Below are positions 23,704 through 37,876 of a stretch of 64,000 nt of DNA, piece after piece. Origin of the DNA: Akebia trifoliata (taxonomy: Eukaryota > Streptophyta > Magnoliopsida > Ranunculales > Lardizabalaceae); contig CM030711.1 of NCBI GenBank assembly GCA_017979445.1, positions 17,934,922-17,998,921 on the forward strand. The letters are read 5' to 3'. The notes below the pieces were generated by a model that searched no databases, was not told where the DNA came from, and saw only the letters and a list, made by a program, of their open reading frames with translations. Position numbers and translations under genes: made by a program. Within the stretch, counting starts at the first letter, position 1; every line of letters starts with the position of its first letter.

Positions 23704-25279
23704 TGTGGCGCCCCGCCGAACACTAACACAAATCCCCATGTCAGATCTCGAGGTAGTAGGTGGCACCTCGAAATTTCGGCATGGTTTCCTCTGTTTATGT
23801 TAGCATTCCAATGCGAATAACCTGCACCTGATAAACGACATACAATCCTGCATATATACGCATAAAATAGAATACTAGCGGAAGCTTATACACATCTAAT
23901 ATCGTACGATAGATCAGAGTGCGGAAGAGAAAATTTATATACAGGATTATACAGAGATTTTCTCACTCTAACAAAAGTCCTAACACTTAAGACAGAACCC
24001 ATAAGACTACCTGGGGAACTGACAACACTAGGGGGTATAGCCCTAGTACTTACCAGGTGACGAACTCTGGTTGTCTATCTGACCAACCAGATGATCCTTA
24101 TTCGTACTCTATACTTGCCTCGCCAAGCTCTAAATCTGAAACTAAAAAAAGTAGAGAAGGAAAGGGTGAGTAACAATGGTTACCCAGTAAGGAAAAACAC
24201 AATTTCTGCTAATAACCTCTTCTAACATGAACGAATAAGCATACTAGATCATTTTAAAGTTTGTAAAATTTTACAAAAGAAACTACGATTAACTGGTACA
24301 TATAGCCAGGGATGAGCAACTAAACATTTTAAAACTCATATTACATCAATCAACAGTACTCACTATAACATTCTCTTTTTATACAAATCTAATTGATCAA
24401 ATAGAAACATTAAACATGGATTTAATTTTATATATCAAAATAAGGCAACATGTACATAATACACAATGGTGAAGTATTGGAATTAGAGATTTGGGATTCA
24501 CAACTGGATCGCTCCCAGTCAGGACATGATGTTACAATTCTTCTATGGTTTTTAGTTCCTGATTTTGTGGCTGGTCGCTGTTTACCACGCTTGGTTGACC
24601 ATTTATCCAGCTCAGGCTGGCCGTTTGACGTGACCGTAAGCAATGGGTCTCTTTTCGATGTGTCAGAACGTTCGACTACTATAGATTGTTAGTGATCACT
24701 GACTAATCATCTTCGTCTATGCCTATCAGGCGTGCATGTGATTCCCAAATATACAAACCATTCGTATACGACCACCTTTACATTACAAGTTCACTAGTAA
24801 AGATAGAGAGGAATAAACCCGAATTCCAATTGTGACTCCACTCTCATACGCGTCCCATACCACGTATGAGCTTGGTGGTCCCTACCGTACATCCAAGGAT
24901 AGTACACCACTCCGGATGATATGACGCACTATCCCTTCAGGCATTCACAAACTCTTTAACAGCTCACAAAATAGCTACACATATATATTATTTTCATTTG
25001 AAAACAAAAGAGAAATTAACAATACAAGGTTGAGAATAGACATCCAGTTTCCTACCATGCAAGTGTGGCCACCCGGCCTAAAATAAATAACAGAACAGAA
25101 ACGTAAACAGTGCCTCGCGCTAACAGAAAGTAAATAAACATGCAACTAGTAACATTATCCCTAGATATTTGTTCACCAACCTACAAACAATATAACAACG
25201 TAAAATGCAGACATCACCCCTCGGGTGTGACTCTGACATTTTATCGTTTCATACCTTTTTTCCCTCTTTCCGATTTTTT

Positions 25280-28200
25280 TTTTTTACAATTTTCAATCTC
25301 TTCAATAAAACATCCATTTTCTGATATTCATCAACTCAATATGAGTTCATTGAATATTAAATCACATTTTCCCACTAAAGAATTTATTTTTATCAATAAT
25401 ATTGAAAAAAAAACAAATTTCATATCAAAACGGGGTCCGAGCAGTGCACAAGACCCAATTTATAGAAATAACCCGTTAAAATATCCTACCCACGTATAAT
25501 TTGTTAAAAATACAATTAAACATATCAACATGCAATTTCTGACGTGAATTTTGAAATAACAAAAGAATTCTATATTTTGGAAATACATCAAAAATTTTCA
25601 GATAAAATCTTAAATGCAATTTTCACAATCTACGATTACTAATAGAAATTGAGAGTTCTTTACAATCACTTGGCGACGGAATTGAAGTACGTGCGCGGAA
25701 ATCGAGGTGAACAGCACTGAAATCGAGACGGACCGAACTTCGAAGCGGCTGATTTTTGAAATCGACCCGGTGGTTTCGAAGATCTCGATGTGTTCGTCTC
25801 TTCTCCCTTCTACGGCGAAAGACGGTTTGACCCCGAAACCGATGATAACCGAGGTCAAAGTTACGAAATCTCCGTATAAAAATACGGCTAATTTTTGACT
25901 ATACGGGGTGAAAAACACGAGAAAACGGAAGGAATTTGGGTGGGTTATGTAGAGAATGAGACTGCGGACGTTTCTCCCTTCTGCGTCGGAAGACGATTTG
26001 ACCCCGAAACGGATGAAATCTAAGGTCAAAGTTTTGAAATTTCCGTATCCAAATACGACTGATTTTTGACGATATCGGGTGAAATAGAAAGTGAAACGAA
26101 GAAAGGTTGGGTGGGTTTTGTAGATGTCGAGGCTGCGGATCTTTTTCTCTTCTGCGGCGATTGTTGAAAGTGGACCGTTTGCGAGGGATCTGAGGTGGAA
26201 GATCGGAAGAAAAAACGATTTTTTTTTTTCGTTTATTATGTCGCGCGGCTATATTGACGAGTTGGGGAAGATGACATATAAAAAAATTTAAAAATATTAT
26301 TTAAATAAAATGTGGGACGAATTCGGTATTTTCGCCTATTGTTTTGATCGACGATAACTTGACCGTCCGGACTCCAAAACTGACAAATGAATACTCTATT
26401 TCGCCTAATTTTTCGTTCCGGATCTAATGGTATAGTCAATTTCTAAAAACTTTATCTCTAACAAAAATTTACATTTTTAGCCTGACGTGACCCCTAAACT
26501 TGATGTCGTTTTCATTTTTGACAATAATTCGACTTCCTGATCTCCAAAAATGATAAATAAATAGTCTATATTTAATAATTTTTCGTTATGAACCCAATGG
26601 TATGATCGAATTTTAAAAATTATTGTTCTAACAAAAAGTCACTGTTTTAGTTTCCGTATCCAAATGCGGACGTTTCTCCCTTCTGCGTCGGAAGACGATT
26701 TGACCCCGAAACGGACGAAATCCGAGGTCAAAGTTTTGAAATTTCCGTATCCAAATACGGCTGATTTTTGACGATATCGGGTGAAATAGAAAGTGAAACG
26801 AAGAAAGGTTGGGTGGGTTTTGTAGATGTTGAGGCTGCGGATCTTTTTCTCTTCTGCGGCGATTGTTGAAAGTGGACCGTTTGTGAGGGATCTGAGGTGG
26901 AAGATCGGAAGAAAAAACGATTTTTTTTTTTTTACAATTTTCAATCTCTTCAATAAAACATCCATTTTCTGATATTCATCAACTCAATATGAGTTCATTG
27001 AATATTAAATCACATTTTCCCACTAAAGAATTTATTTTTATCAATAATATTGAAAAAAAAACAAATTTCATATCAAAACGGGGTCCGAGCAGTGCACAAG
27101 ACCCAATTTATAGAAATAACCCGTTAAAATATCCTACCCACGTATAATTTGTTAAAAATACAATTAAACATATCAAACATGCAATTTCTGACGTGAATTT
27201 TGAAATAACAAAAGAATTCTATATTTTGGAAATACATCAAAAATTTTCAGATAAAATCTTAAATGCAATTTTCACAATCTACGATTACTAATAGAAATTG
27301 AGAGTTCTTTACAATCACTTGGCGACGGAATTGAAGTACGTGCGCGGAAATCGAGGTGAACAGCACTGAAATCGAGACGGACCGAACTTCGAAGCGGCTG
27401 ATTTTTGAAATCGACCCGGTGGTTTCGAAGATCTCGATGTGTTCGTCTCTTCTCCCTTCTACGGCGAAAGACGGTTTGACCCCGAAACCGATGATAACCG
27501 AGGTCAAAGTTACGAAATCTCCGTATAAAAATACGGCTAATTTTTGACTATACGGGGTGAAAAACACGAGAAAACGGAAGGAATTTGGGTGGGTTATGTA
27601 GAGAATGAGACTGCGGACGTTTCTCCCTTCTGCGTCGGAAGACGATTTGACCCCGAAACGGATGAAATCTAAGGTCAAAGTTTTGAAATTTCCGTATCCA
27701 AATACGACTGATTTTTGACGATATCGGGTGAAATAGAAAGTGAAACGAAGAAAGGTTGGGTGGGTTTTGTAGATGTCGAGGCTGCGGATCTTTTTCTCTT
27801 CTGCGGCGATTGTTGAAAGTGGACCGTTTGCGAGGGATCTGAGGTGGAAGATCGGAAGAAAAAACGATTTTTTTTTTTCGTTTATTATGTCGCGCGGCTA
27901 TATTGACGAGTTGGGGAAGATGACATATAAAAAAATTTAAAAATATTATTTAAATAAAATGTGGGACGAATTCGGTATTTTCGCCTATTGTTTTGATCGA
28001 CGATAACTTGACCGTCCGGACTCCAAAACTGACAAATGAATACTCTATTTCGCCTAATTTTTCGTTCCGGATCTAATGGTATAGTCAATTTCTAAAAACT
28101 TTATCTCTAACAAAAATTTACATTTTTAGCCTGACGTGACCCCTAAACTTGATGTCGTTTTCATTTTTGACAATAATTCGACTTCCTGATCTCCAAAAAT

Positions 28201-28577
28201 GATAAATAAATAGTCTATATTTAATAATTTTTCGTTATGAACCCAATGGTATGATCGAATTTTAAAAATTATTGTTCTAACAAAAAGTCACTGTTTTAGT
28301 TTCCGTATCCAAATGCGGACGTTTCTCCCTTCTGCGTCGGAAGACGATTTGACCCCGAAACGGACGAAATCCGAGGTCAAAGTTTTGAAATTTCCGTATC
28401 CAAATACGGCTGATTTTTGACGATATCGGGTGAAATAGAAAGTGAAACGAAGAAAGGTTGGGTGGGTTTTGTAGATGTTGAGGCTGCGGATCTTTTTCTC
28501 TTCTGCGGCGATTGTTGAAAGTGGACCGTTTGTGAGGGATCTGAGGTGGAAGATCGGAAGAAAAAACGATTTTTTTT
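25280..28577. repeat. 1,649-bp tandem duplication inside the left LTR
   Basis: Sequence from the tttttacaattttcaatctc run at about 25277 recurs 1,649 bp later, at about 26926, with almost no change. The junction lies in a poly-T run following gaagaaaaaacga, a tract also present at the duplication start (ccgatttttttt). This suggests recombination between two poly-T tracts. Confidence 0.85.
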
Positions 28578-29002
28578 TTTCGTTTATTATGTCGCGCGGC
28601 TATATTGACGAGTTGGGGAAGATGACATATAAAAAAATTTAAAAATATTATTTAAATAAAATGTGGGATGAATTCGGTATTTTCGCCTATTGTTTTGATC
28701 GACGATAACTTGACCGTCCGGACTCCAAAACTGACAAATGAATACTCTATTTCGCCTAATTTTTCGTTCCGGATCTAATGGTATAGTCAATTTCTAAAAA
28801 CTTTATCTCTAACAAAAATTTACATTTTTAGCCTGACGTGACCCCTAAACTTGATGTCGTTTTCATTTTTGACAATAATTCGACTTCCTGATCTCCAAAA
28901 ATGATAAATAAATAGTCTATATTTAATAATTTTTCGTTATGAACCCAATGGTATGATCGAATTTTAAAAATTATTGTTCTAACAAAAAGTCACTGTTTTA
29001 GC
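27599..29002. repeat. 702-bp subrepeat, two copies (left LTR)
   Basis: Units 27599-28300 and 28301-29002 both run from about tgcggacgtttctccc to aaaagtcactgttttag. The first unit starts with LTR-specific sequence and the second with tttccgtatccaaatg. A further unit at 25950-26651 and a partial one at 26652-26928 belong to the 1,649-bp duplication. Confidence 0.88.
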
Positions 29003-29244
29003 CTGGTCCGACCCGATAATCGAGGATTTTGCAACTTTTATATTCGGACTCGCATTTGAGCATGCTTACAGGCTAAACTATGTTTTTCGATCATTTTGAA
29101 TCTAATGGTGAGGTTAGATTCCATTACAAATGATCAGAACAAGGTCCTATAGTTTTACCCTAAGTCCCACTTTCAAGATTTTCTTACAATTCCACTATTT
29201 ATTTTTTTTCCTTGAGATACGAATTAAAAATTCGGGGTGTTACA

Positions 29245-29259
29245 TTCTCCCCCCCTTAA
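29245..29259 (-). other. Polypurine tract, internal region 2
   Basis: The minus strand reads TTAAGGGGGGGAGAA immediately before TGTAACACCCC. Confidence 0.88.
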
Positions 29260-30599
29260 TAAAAATTTCGTCCTCGAAATTGAAATCACACTTATAAAAC
29301 TTAGTCGCGATTCCACTAACACGACATGTATAATAAACAACACTTATTTTCGATTACCATCTATTGTTAGTCCCAAACCAATCTGATTTATAACTCGTAG
29401 ACTTATATCTCCCATATTCCATCAACTCAACACATTAATTAATTAATCACTATATTTCAAACTCATACTCCAACTAATCCATTATTTGTATAACCTTAAG
29501 ATAACAATCAATTTAACTTGTATCACTTCCCCACCAATGTCTATCAACCACAATCCTTTCACATCTTCTTTATTCTTCATCTTTACTTCTCTCATCAATT
29601 ACATCGTCTATTATGTTTTACTCATAATTGTTATGAATATTACTCCTCAATGCATAGTCTTACCGCAAACACACCATTATCTTTATATTTAATTCAATAT
29701 TATATTTTCTACTTATTGCGATATTTCCTCAAAACCTCTGTCATAACCTTTATAATTTAAAATCTTACTCGAGGGGATAAATCATACATTTATTTTCTCA
29801 CAATTCCATTAAATCATCATTAATGCAACATTGTCACAAGATTATTCTTTCTCACATTTTACATCGACCCACCTCCTAACTTATACTATACTAAATCTCT
29901 TTAGGATGGATGTGGACACTGGCAGGTGGTAGTCGCTGCTTCTATGGAATCATTATCTTTACTTATAGCGCTTTCGTTTCGAGGAGTGAAAATGAGCCAC
30001 AATCAAAAGCTCGAAGTGAGTGCTTGTCTGTAGAAGGCATTGATCATGTAACGAGAACGATAATAATGAATTCTTCTATTGGAAGGCGATCGTGAAAGGA
30101 GAAAGCAAAAGAAGAGTTAAAATCGACACCGAGGATAGAAAGATAAAAGGAAAAAGATGATCTATCTTTTCAAAGGAGGAGAATCAATTCAAGAAGTTGT
30201 AAAGCAAGAACTGCTTTATCTAATAGTTCAGTCGTTAGGCCTCCCAAAGTTAAGCCATCTTCAATCGAAAGGAAAGATACGCTACTCCTTGTGTTGATAT
30301 TCGAAGAAGTAGCTCTCGACATGAAGAATATACAAGAAATACCTGCTTATCTACTAGTGTAATATACGAGTAATTGACTAGACTATTGATATAAAGACTA
30401 GCGTACCAATTGAACATTACTTGTCTTTTCACACTTTACAATTATTCTAATACCTATTTTGCAAGTTTTTAAATGATCTTCCAAAAATCTTATTCTTTCT
30501 TCGCAAGGCCTCCCAATGGTATAAATAATTTCATTACTTAATTCATGTCAATAGTTTCTAGATCTAGTAAGTATGCAAAATCTCGACAGAATTATATGA

Positions 30600-31960
30600 T
30601 CTAAAGGAACCAATATTGAGTAAAACTCCACGTTCTAACATTATAATTAGAAATTGTACCTTCCAAAACTTCGTTGGAGACAGGTACTTTCTCCTGGGTC
30701 ACAATCCTTGCTCGCGATTGTGATAGAAGGCATTATTTCCTAATATGTTCCACCTGACCACACGCGTAACAATGTCAATGATTTTGTCTTCGTAGATCTC
30801 TGTGGAGTAGGCAGTTGGTAGACTGGGGTTTGTAGGCTCTGAACCTACTTTGTTGATTCCTTTGGCCTTGTTGGCATCATTGGAGCTCCAACTGCTCTAT
30901 AACTCAGTGATTGGGGAATTTTACAACTTGATTACGAAGGAGTTCTATATTATGGATACATGGATCCGGGAGAGATTTGTCTCGTATACATCGGCCTCTT
31001 ATCCGAATCTAATTTGGGAATAAAAGAAATCTAAGGTCAACTAATTTGCCCCCTGGAGGTCTGTAACTCTATCTCCTCTCGTTCTATCCTTTAAGCTCGA
31101 TTTACCGTATCTCTATAATTGGTAATCTCAATCATCAACCTCCTAGCCCTTAGGGAGGATCATAGTCCTTTAAAGAATCTACAGGATTTTTGTAGATCTG
31201 CTAAGATAAGCTCGAGCGCATATCGTGACAATCTAATGAACATCATATCATAGTCTGTAAGTGATAGAGTACCATGCACTAATCTCAAAAACTCCTAGTG
31301 TTTGAATTCTTGAGCAGTCTCAAATATAATCTATTAAGAAACATCTTCTCGAGGTCTACCCACTCAAACGATCCATCGCCTAATACATTCCTCTCAAAAC
31401 ATTATGACTAGCCTCCATGTCCAATTGGAATGTAGTCACCGTTACCCATTGATTTCTCGGGCACTACATGGCACTCAAAACCTTTCAAGTCTTTAAAACT
31501 CACTCATTGACCTCAGTTGGATCGAAAAAAAAATCTTAAATTTCGGTGACGTAATCGTTGGAAATTCTATAATTACATCCATGAAGTTACTTGTCCTTTG
31601 GGCTGGAAAATTCTCTTATTCTTCAAAGATACGACCTGTGGCAGTGGTCCCTGAGGTGAAATAGTATAAGTCTCTTGCGAAGAAGTCCAACGATTCCTTA
31701 TTTCTTGGACTTAGTGGTACACCTTCCAATTGTGGTAAGTCTTGTACAATTTCTTGCTTCCAATCGGTAGTCTTGTCTGTTCGGGGTGGCACGAGTACAT
31801 TATTAACTTTATTGAAATCTGGTGGCCTTATTATTCATTGAATTGGTTTGTCTAACATCTTTCTGAGCCACGCATCATTAATCGGTTGACATCAACCCGA
31901 ACCTTGCTTTCCTTTATGTCCCGATTTACCACAGTCATAACATACTACAACTCTTTCTTT
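30600..31960 (-). pseudogene. gag: Gypsy gag and start of protease, heavily decayed (internal region 2)
   Basis: Minus strand, many stops. Recognisable pieces: CYDCGKSGHKGKQG at 31905-31952, a CCHC knuckle whose last cysteine is glycine; TLSLTDYDMMFIRLSRYALEL around 31207-31265, the typical gag core (xYxxxFxRLSRYAxEL); a second knuckle, CYACGQVEHIRK then stop then C, at 30730-30771; and RIVTQEKVPVSNEVLEGTI just after it, matching the gag-protease linker of gypsy elements (ALTQE...VxxGT). The expected protease DxGAxHSF motif is not found in frame. Non-functional. The family level (Ty3/gypsy, probably chromovirus-like by knuckle and linker) is inferred. Confidence 0.7.
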
Positions 31961-32610
31961 TAACTGATTTAGTAGTATATGTTATTGTCTCTTATAAAAT
32001 TCTTCCATTCATTGAGTTGGTATGTCTATAATATCACTCCTCACGTATAGTTATTTTTCCTATGAATTTGTTAGTTTCGTAATTTTTTATCTCTTATTAG
32101 ATACTAATTGTCTTCTTTCCATTTGGTTTCGAGGTGGTGGTGGTTGTATTATTCATATTTCTTCTCTAAACTTGTCATGAAACTCAGTCACCTATTCGAT
32201 GAATGACATTAGTTGTGATATCAAGTCAAATGTCTGATCTAGAACCTATCTCTGTTGTGTTTTGGCCTCTACCTCGTCCACTTCTCTCGCTTGTGTTTAT
32301 CCGTAACAAGAAACTTATCAGAATAAGGCCAAAACTGCTTTTACGTAACTATGAATTGTTACCATAGCTTGGAACTTAGTAATGGACTCAATTTCCATTA
32401 CTAACAGAACAGACCTAGAATCCTATCTGAGGCTTACTAAGCTCTATAGACTTCTAGACACGGAAGAACTCGTAATTCCAATATGGAACTACTGATGAGC
32501 TCGGATACCAAATTCCTAGTGACACTCTATGATTATCGATCAAATATCTATGGTATCAGTAAATTCTCCAAAATATAACAGATCTGTATCCCATACGGAT
32601 CTAATACTAT

Positions 32611-32622
32611 GCTCTTATACCA
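32611..32622 (-). other. Primer-binding site, tRNA-iMet type (internal region 2)
   Basis: The minus strand reads TGGTATAAGAGC two bases after the LTR end. It differs by one base from TGGTATCAGAGC, the common plant initiator-methionine site. Confidence 0.85.
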
Positions 32623-32624
32623 TC

Positions 32625-35600
32625 TGTGGCGCCCCGCCGAACACTAACACAAATCCCCATGTCAGATCTCGAGGTAGTAGGTGGCACCTCGAAATTTCGG
32701 CATGGTTTCCTCTGTTTATGTTAGCATTCCAATGCGAATAACCTGCACCTGATAAACGACATACAATCCTGCATATATACGCATAAAATAGAATACTAGC
32801 GGAAGCTTATACACATTTAATATCGTACGATATATCAGAGTGCGGAAGAGAAAATTTATATACAGGATTATACAGAGATTTTCTCACTCTAACAAAAGTC
32901 CTAACACTCAAGACAGAACCCATAAGACTACCTGGGGAACTGACACCACTAGGGGGTATAGCCCCAGTACTTACCAGGTGACGAACTCTGGTTGTCTATC
33001 TGACCAACCAGATGATCATCATTCATACTCTATACTTGCCTCGCCAAGCTCTAAATCTGAAACTAAAAAAAATAGAGAAGGAAAGGGTGAGTAACAATGG
33101 TTACCCAGTAAGGAAAAACACAATTTCTACTAATAACCTCTTCTAACATGAACGAATAAGCATACTAGATCATTTTAAAGTTTGTAAAATTTTACAAAAG
33201 AAACTACGATTAACTGGTACATATAGCCAGGGATGAGCAACTAAACATTTTAAAACTAATATTACATCAATCAACAGTACTCACTATAACATTCTCTTTT
33301 TATACAAATCTAATTGATCAAATGGAAACATTAAACATGGATTTCATTTTATATATCAAAATAAGGCAATATGTACATAATACACAATGGTGGAGTATTG
33401 GAATTAGAGAGTTGGGATTCACGACTGGATCGCTCCCAGTCAGGACATGATGTTACAATTCTTCTATGGCTTTTAGTTCCTGATTTTGTGGCTGGTCGCT
33501 GTTTACCACGCTTGGTTGACCATTTATCCGGCTCAGGTTGGCCGTTTGACGTGACCGTAAGCAATGGGTCTCTTTTCAATGTGTCAGAACGTTCGACTAC
33601 TATAGATTGTTAGTGATCACTGACTAATCATCTTCGTCTATGCCTATCAGGCGTGCATGTGATTCCCAAATAAACAAACCATTCGTATACGACCACCTTT
33701 ACATTACAAGTTCACTGATAAAGATAGAGAGGAATAAACCCGGATTCCAGTTGTGACTCAACTCTCATACGCGTCCCATACCACGTATGAGCTTGGTGGT
33801 CCCTACCGTACATCCCAGGATAGTACACCACTCCGGATGATATGACGCACTATCCCTTCAGGTATTCACAAACTCTTTAACAGCTCACAAAATAGCTACA
33901 CATATATATTATTTTCATTTGAAAACAAAAGAGAAATTAACAATACAAGGTTGAGAATAGATATCCAGTTTCCTACCATGCAAGTATGGCCACCCGGCCT
34001 AAAATAAATAACATAACAGAAACGTAAACAGCGCCTCGCGCTAACAGAAAGTAAATAAACATGCAACCAGTAACATTATCCCTAGATATTTGTTCACCAA
34101 CCTCCAAATAATATAACAACGTAAAATGCAGACATCACCCCTCGGGTGTGACTCTGACATTTTATCGTTTCATACCTTTTTTCCCTCTTTCCGATTTTTT
34201 TTTTTTTTACAATTTTCAATCTCTTCAATAAAACATCCATTTTTTGATATTCATCAACTCAATATGAGTTCATTGAATATTAAATCACATTTTCCCACTA
34301 AAGAATTTATTTTTATCAATAATATTGAAAAAAAAATACAATTTCATATCAAAACGGGGTCCGAGCAGTGCACAAGACCCAATTTATAGAAATAACCCGT
34401 TAAAATATCCTACCCACGTATAATTTGTTAAAAATACAATGAAACATATTAAACATGCAATTTCTGACGTGAATTTTGAAATAACAAAAGAATTCTATAT
34501 TTTGGAAATACATCAAAAATTTTCAGATAAAATCTTAAATGCAATTTTCACAATCTACGATTACTAATAGAAATTGAGAGTTCCTTACAATCACTTGGCG
34601 ACGGAATTGAAGCACGTGCACGAAAATCGAGGTGAACAACACTGAAATCGAGACGGACCGAACTTCGAAGCGGCTGATTTTTGAAATCGACCCGGTGGTT
34701 TCGAAGATCTCGATGTGTTCGTCTCTTCTCCCTTCTATGGCGAAAGACGGTTTGACCCCGAAACCGATGATAACCGAGGTCAAAGTTACGAAATCTCCGT
34801 ATAAAAATACGGCTGATTTTTGACTATACGGGGTGAAAAACACGAGAAAACGGAAGGAATTTGGGTGGGTTATGTAGAGAATGAGACTGCGGACGTTTCT
34901 CCCTTCTGCGTCGGAAGACGATTTGACCCCGAAATGGACGAAATCCGAGGTCAAAGTTTCGAAATTTCTGTAGCCAAATACGGCTGATTTTTGACGATAT
35001 CGGGTGAAATAGAAAGTGAAACGAAGAAAGGTTGGATGGATTTTGTAGATGTCGAGGCTGCGGATCTTTTTCTCTTCTGCGACGATTGTCGAAAGTGGAC
35101 CGTTTGCGCGGGATCTGAGGTGGAAGATCGGAAGAAAAAACGATTTTTTTTTTTTCGTTTATTATGTCGCGTGGCTGTATTGACGAGTTGGGGAAGATGA
35201 CATATAAAAAAATTTAAAAATATTATTTAAATAAAATGTGGGACGAATTTGGCATTTCGCCTATTGTTTTGATCGACGATAACTTGACCGTCCGGACTCC
35301 AAAACTGACAAATGAATATTCTATTTCGCCTAATTTTTCGTTCTGGATCTAATGGTGTAGTCAATTTCTATAAATTTTATCTCTAACAAAAATTTACATT
35401 TTTAGCCTGACGTGACCCATAAACTTGATGTCGTTTTCATTTTTGACAATAATTCGACTTCCTGATCTCCAAAAATGATAAATAAATAGTCTATATTTAA
35501 TAATTTTTCGTTATGAACCCAATGGTATGATCGAATTTTAAAAATTATTGTTCTAACAAAAAGTCACTGTTTTAGTTTCCGTATCCAAATGCGGACGTTT

Positions 35601-36521
35601 CTCCCTTCTGCGTCGGAAGACGATTTGACCCCGAAACGGACGAAATCCGAGGTCAAAGTTTTGAAATTTCCGTATCCAAATACGGCTGATTTTTGACGAT
35701 ATCGGGTGAAATAGAAAGTGAAACGAAGAAAGGTTGGGTGGGTTTTGTAGATGTTGAGGCTGCGGATCTTTTTCTCTTCTGCGGCGATTGTTGAAAGTGG
35801 ACCGTTTGTGAGGGATCTGAGGTGGAAGATCGGAAGAAAAAACGATTTTTTTTTTTCGTTTATTATGTCGCGCGGCTATATTGACGAGTTGGGGAAGATG
35901 ACATATAAAAAAATTTAAAAATATTATTTAAATAAAATGTGGGATGAATTCGGTATTTTCGCCTATTGTTTTGATCGACGATAACTTGACCGTCCGGACT
36001 CCAAAACTGACAAATGAATACTCTATTTCGCCTAATTTTTCGTTCCGGATCTAATGGTATAGTCAATTTCTAAAAACTTTATCTCTAACAAAAATTTACA
36101 TTTTTAGCCTGACGTGACCCCTAAACTTGATGTCGTTTTCATTTTTGACAATAATTCGACTTCCTGATCTCCAAAAATGATAAATAAATAGTCTATATTT
36201 AATAATTTTTCGTTATGAACCCAATGGTATGATCGAATTTTAAAAATTATTGTTCTAACAAAAAGTCACTGTTTTAGCCTGGTCCGACCCGATAATCGAG
36301 GATTTTGCAACTTTTATATTCGGACTCGCATTTGAGCATGCTTACAGGCTAAACTATGGATGTTCGATCATTTTGAATCTAATGGTGAGGTTAGATTCCA
36401 TTACAAATGATCAGAACAAGGTCCTATAGTTTTACCCTAAGTCCCACTTTCAAGATTTTCTTACAATTCCACTATTTATTTTTTTTCCTTGAGATACGAA
36501 TTAAAAATTCGGGGTGTTACA
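32625..36521 (-). mobile_element. Middle LTR of the array (3,897 bp)
   Basis: Acts as 3' LTR of internal region 1 and 5' LTR of internal region 2. It carries two 702-bp subrepeats (about 34873-35574 and 35575-36276) but not the 1,649-bp duplication. Confidence 0.9.
34873..36276. repeat. 702-bp subrepeat, two copies (middle LTR)
   Basis: Same unit as at 27599-29002. The second unit begins tttccgtatccaaatgcgg at about 35576 and ends gtcactgttttag. The first has more substitutions (for example gcgtggctg for gcgcggcta). Confidence 0.88.
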
Positions 36522-36536
36522 TTCTCCCCCCCTTAA
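36522..36536 (-). other. Polypurine tract, internal region 1
   Basis: The minus strand reads TTAAGGGGGGGAGAA before TGTAACACCCC. Confidence 0.88.
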
Positions 36537-37876
36537 TAAAAATTTCGTCCTCGAAATTGAAATCACACTTATAAAACTTAGTCGCGATTCCACTAACACG
36601 ACATGTATAATAAACAACACTTATTTTCGATTACCATCTATTGTTAGTCCCAAACCAATCTGATTTATAACTCGTAGACTTATATCTCCCATATTCCATC
36701 AACTCAACACATTAATTAATTAATCACTATATTTCAAACTCATACTCCAACTAATCCATTATTTGTATAACCTTAAGATAACAATCAATTTAACTTGTAT
36801 CACTTCCCCACCAATGTCTATCAACCACAATCCTTTCACATCTTCTTTATTCTTCATCTTTACTTCTCTCATCAATTACATCGTCTATTATGTTTTACTC
36901 ATAATTGTTATGAATATTACTCCTCAATGCATAGTCTTACCGCAAACACACCATTATCTTTATATTTAATTCAATATTATATTTTCTACTTATTGCGATA
37001 TTTCCTCAAAACCTCTGTCATAACCTTTATAATTTAAAATCTTACTCGAGGGGATAAATCATACATTTATTTTCTCACAATTCCATTAAATCATCATTAA
37101 TGCAACATTGTCACAAGATTATTCTTTCTCACATTTTACATCGACCCACCTCCTAACTTATACTATACTAAATCTCTTTAGGATGGATGTGGACACTGGC
37201 AGGTGGTAGTCGCTGCTTCTATGGAATCATTATCTTTACTTATAGCGCTTTCGTTTCGAGGAGTGAAAATGAGCCACAATCAAAAGCTCGAAGTGAGTGC
37301 TTGTCTGTAGAAGGCATTGATCATGTAACGAGAACGATAATAATGAATTCTTCTATTGGAAGGCGATCGTGAAAGGAGAAAGCAAAAGAAGAGTTAAAAT
37401 CGACACCGAGGATAGAAAGATAAAAGGAAAAAGATGATCTATCTTTTCAAAGGAGGAGAATCAATTCAAGAAGTTGTAAAGCAAGAACTGCTTTATCTAA
37501 TAGTTCAGTCGTTAGGCCTCCCAAAGTTAAGCCATCTTCAATCGAAAGGAAAGATACGCTACTCCTTGTGTTGATATTCGAAGAAGTAGCTCTCGACATG
37601 AAGAATATACAAGAAATACCTGCTTATCTACTAGTGTAATATACGAGTAATTGACTAGACTATTGATATAAAGACTAGCGTACCAATTGAACATTACTTG
37701 TCTTTTCACACTTTACAATTATTCTAATACCTATTTTGCAAGTTTTTAAATGATCTTCCAAAAATCTTATTCTTTCTTCGCAAGGCCTCCCAATGGTATA
37801 AATAATTTCATTACTTAATTCATGTCAATAGTTTCTAGATCTAGTAAGTATGCAAAATCTCGACAGAATTATATGA

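Larger units (their letters stand above)
23704..29244 (-). mobile_element. Left LTR of the array (5,541 bp), expanded
   Basis: Minus-strand 3' LTR. Longest of the three. It contains a 1,649-bp tandem duplication (segment from about 25280 repeated from about 26929) and a 702-bp subrepeat (27599-28300 and 28301-29002). It ends at the polypurine tract at 29245. Confidence 0.9.
29245..32624 (-). mobile_element. Internal region 2 of the LARD-like array
   Basis: 3,380 bp, more than 99% identical by eye to 36522-39893. Polypurine tract at the left end, primer site at the right end. Apart from the gag remnant at about 30600-31960 the sequence is non-coding, with no reverse transcriptase or integrase motif on either strand. 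Confidence 0.85.

Noticed and set aside
25610..28790. Repeated 67-139 codon frames in the LTRs (for example 25610-26029 and 27259-27678)
   Set aside because: They recur only because the LTR DNA is duplicated. They match no protein family and lie in GC-richer, non-coding LTR sequence.
29486..29760. 68- and 80-codon plus-strand frames with hydrophobic runs, repeated at 36763-37037
   Set aside because: Antisense to the element, in overlapping frames, in T/C-rich sequence between the gag remnant and the polypurine tract. The duplicated interior explains the conservation.
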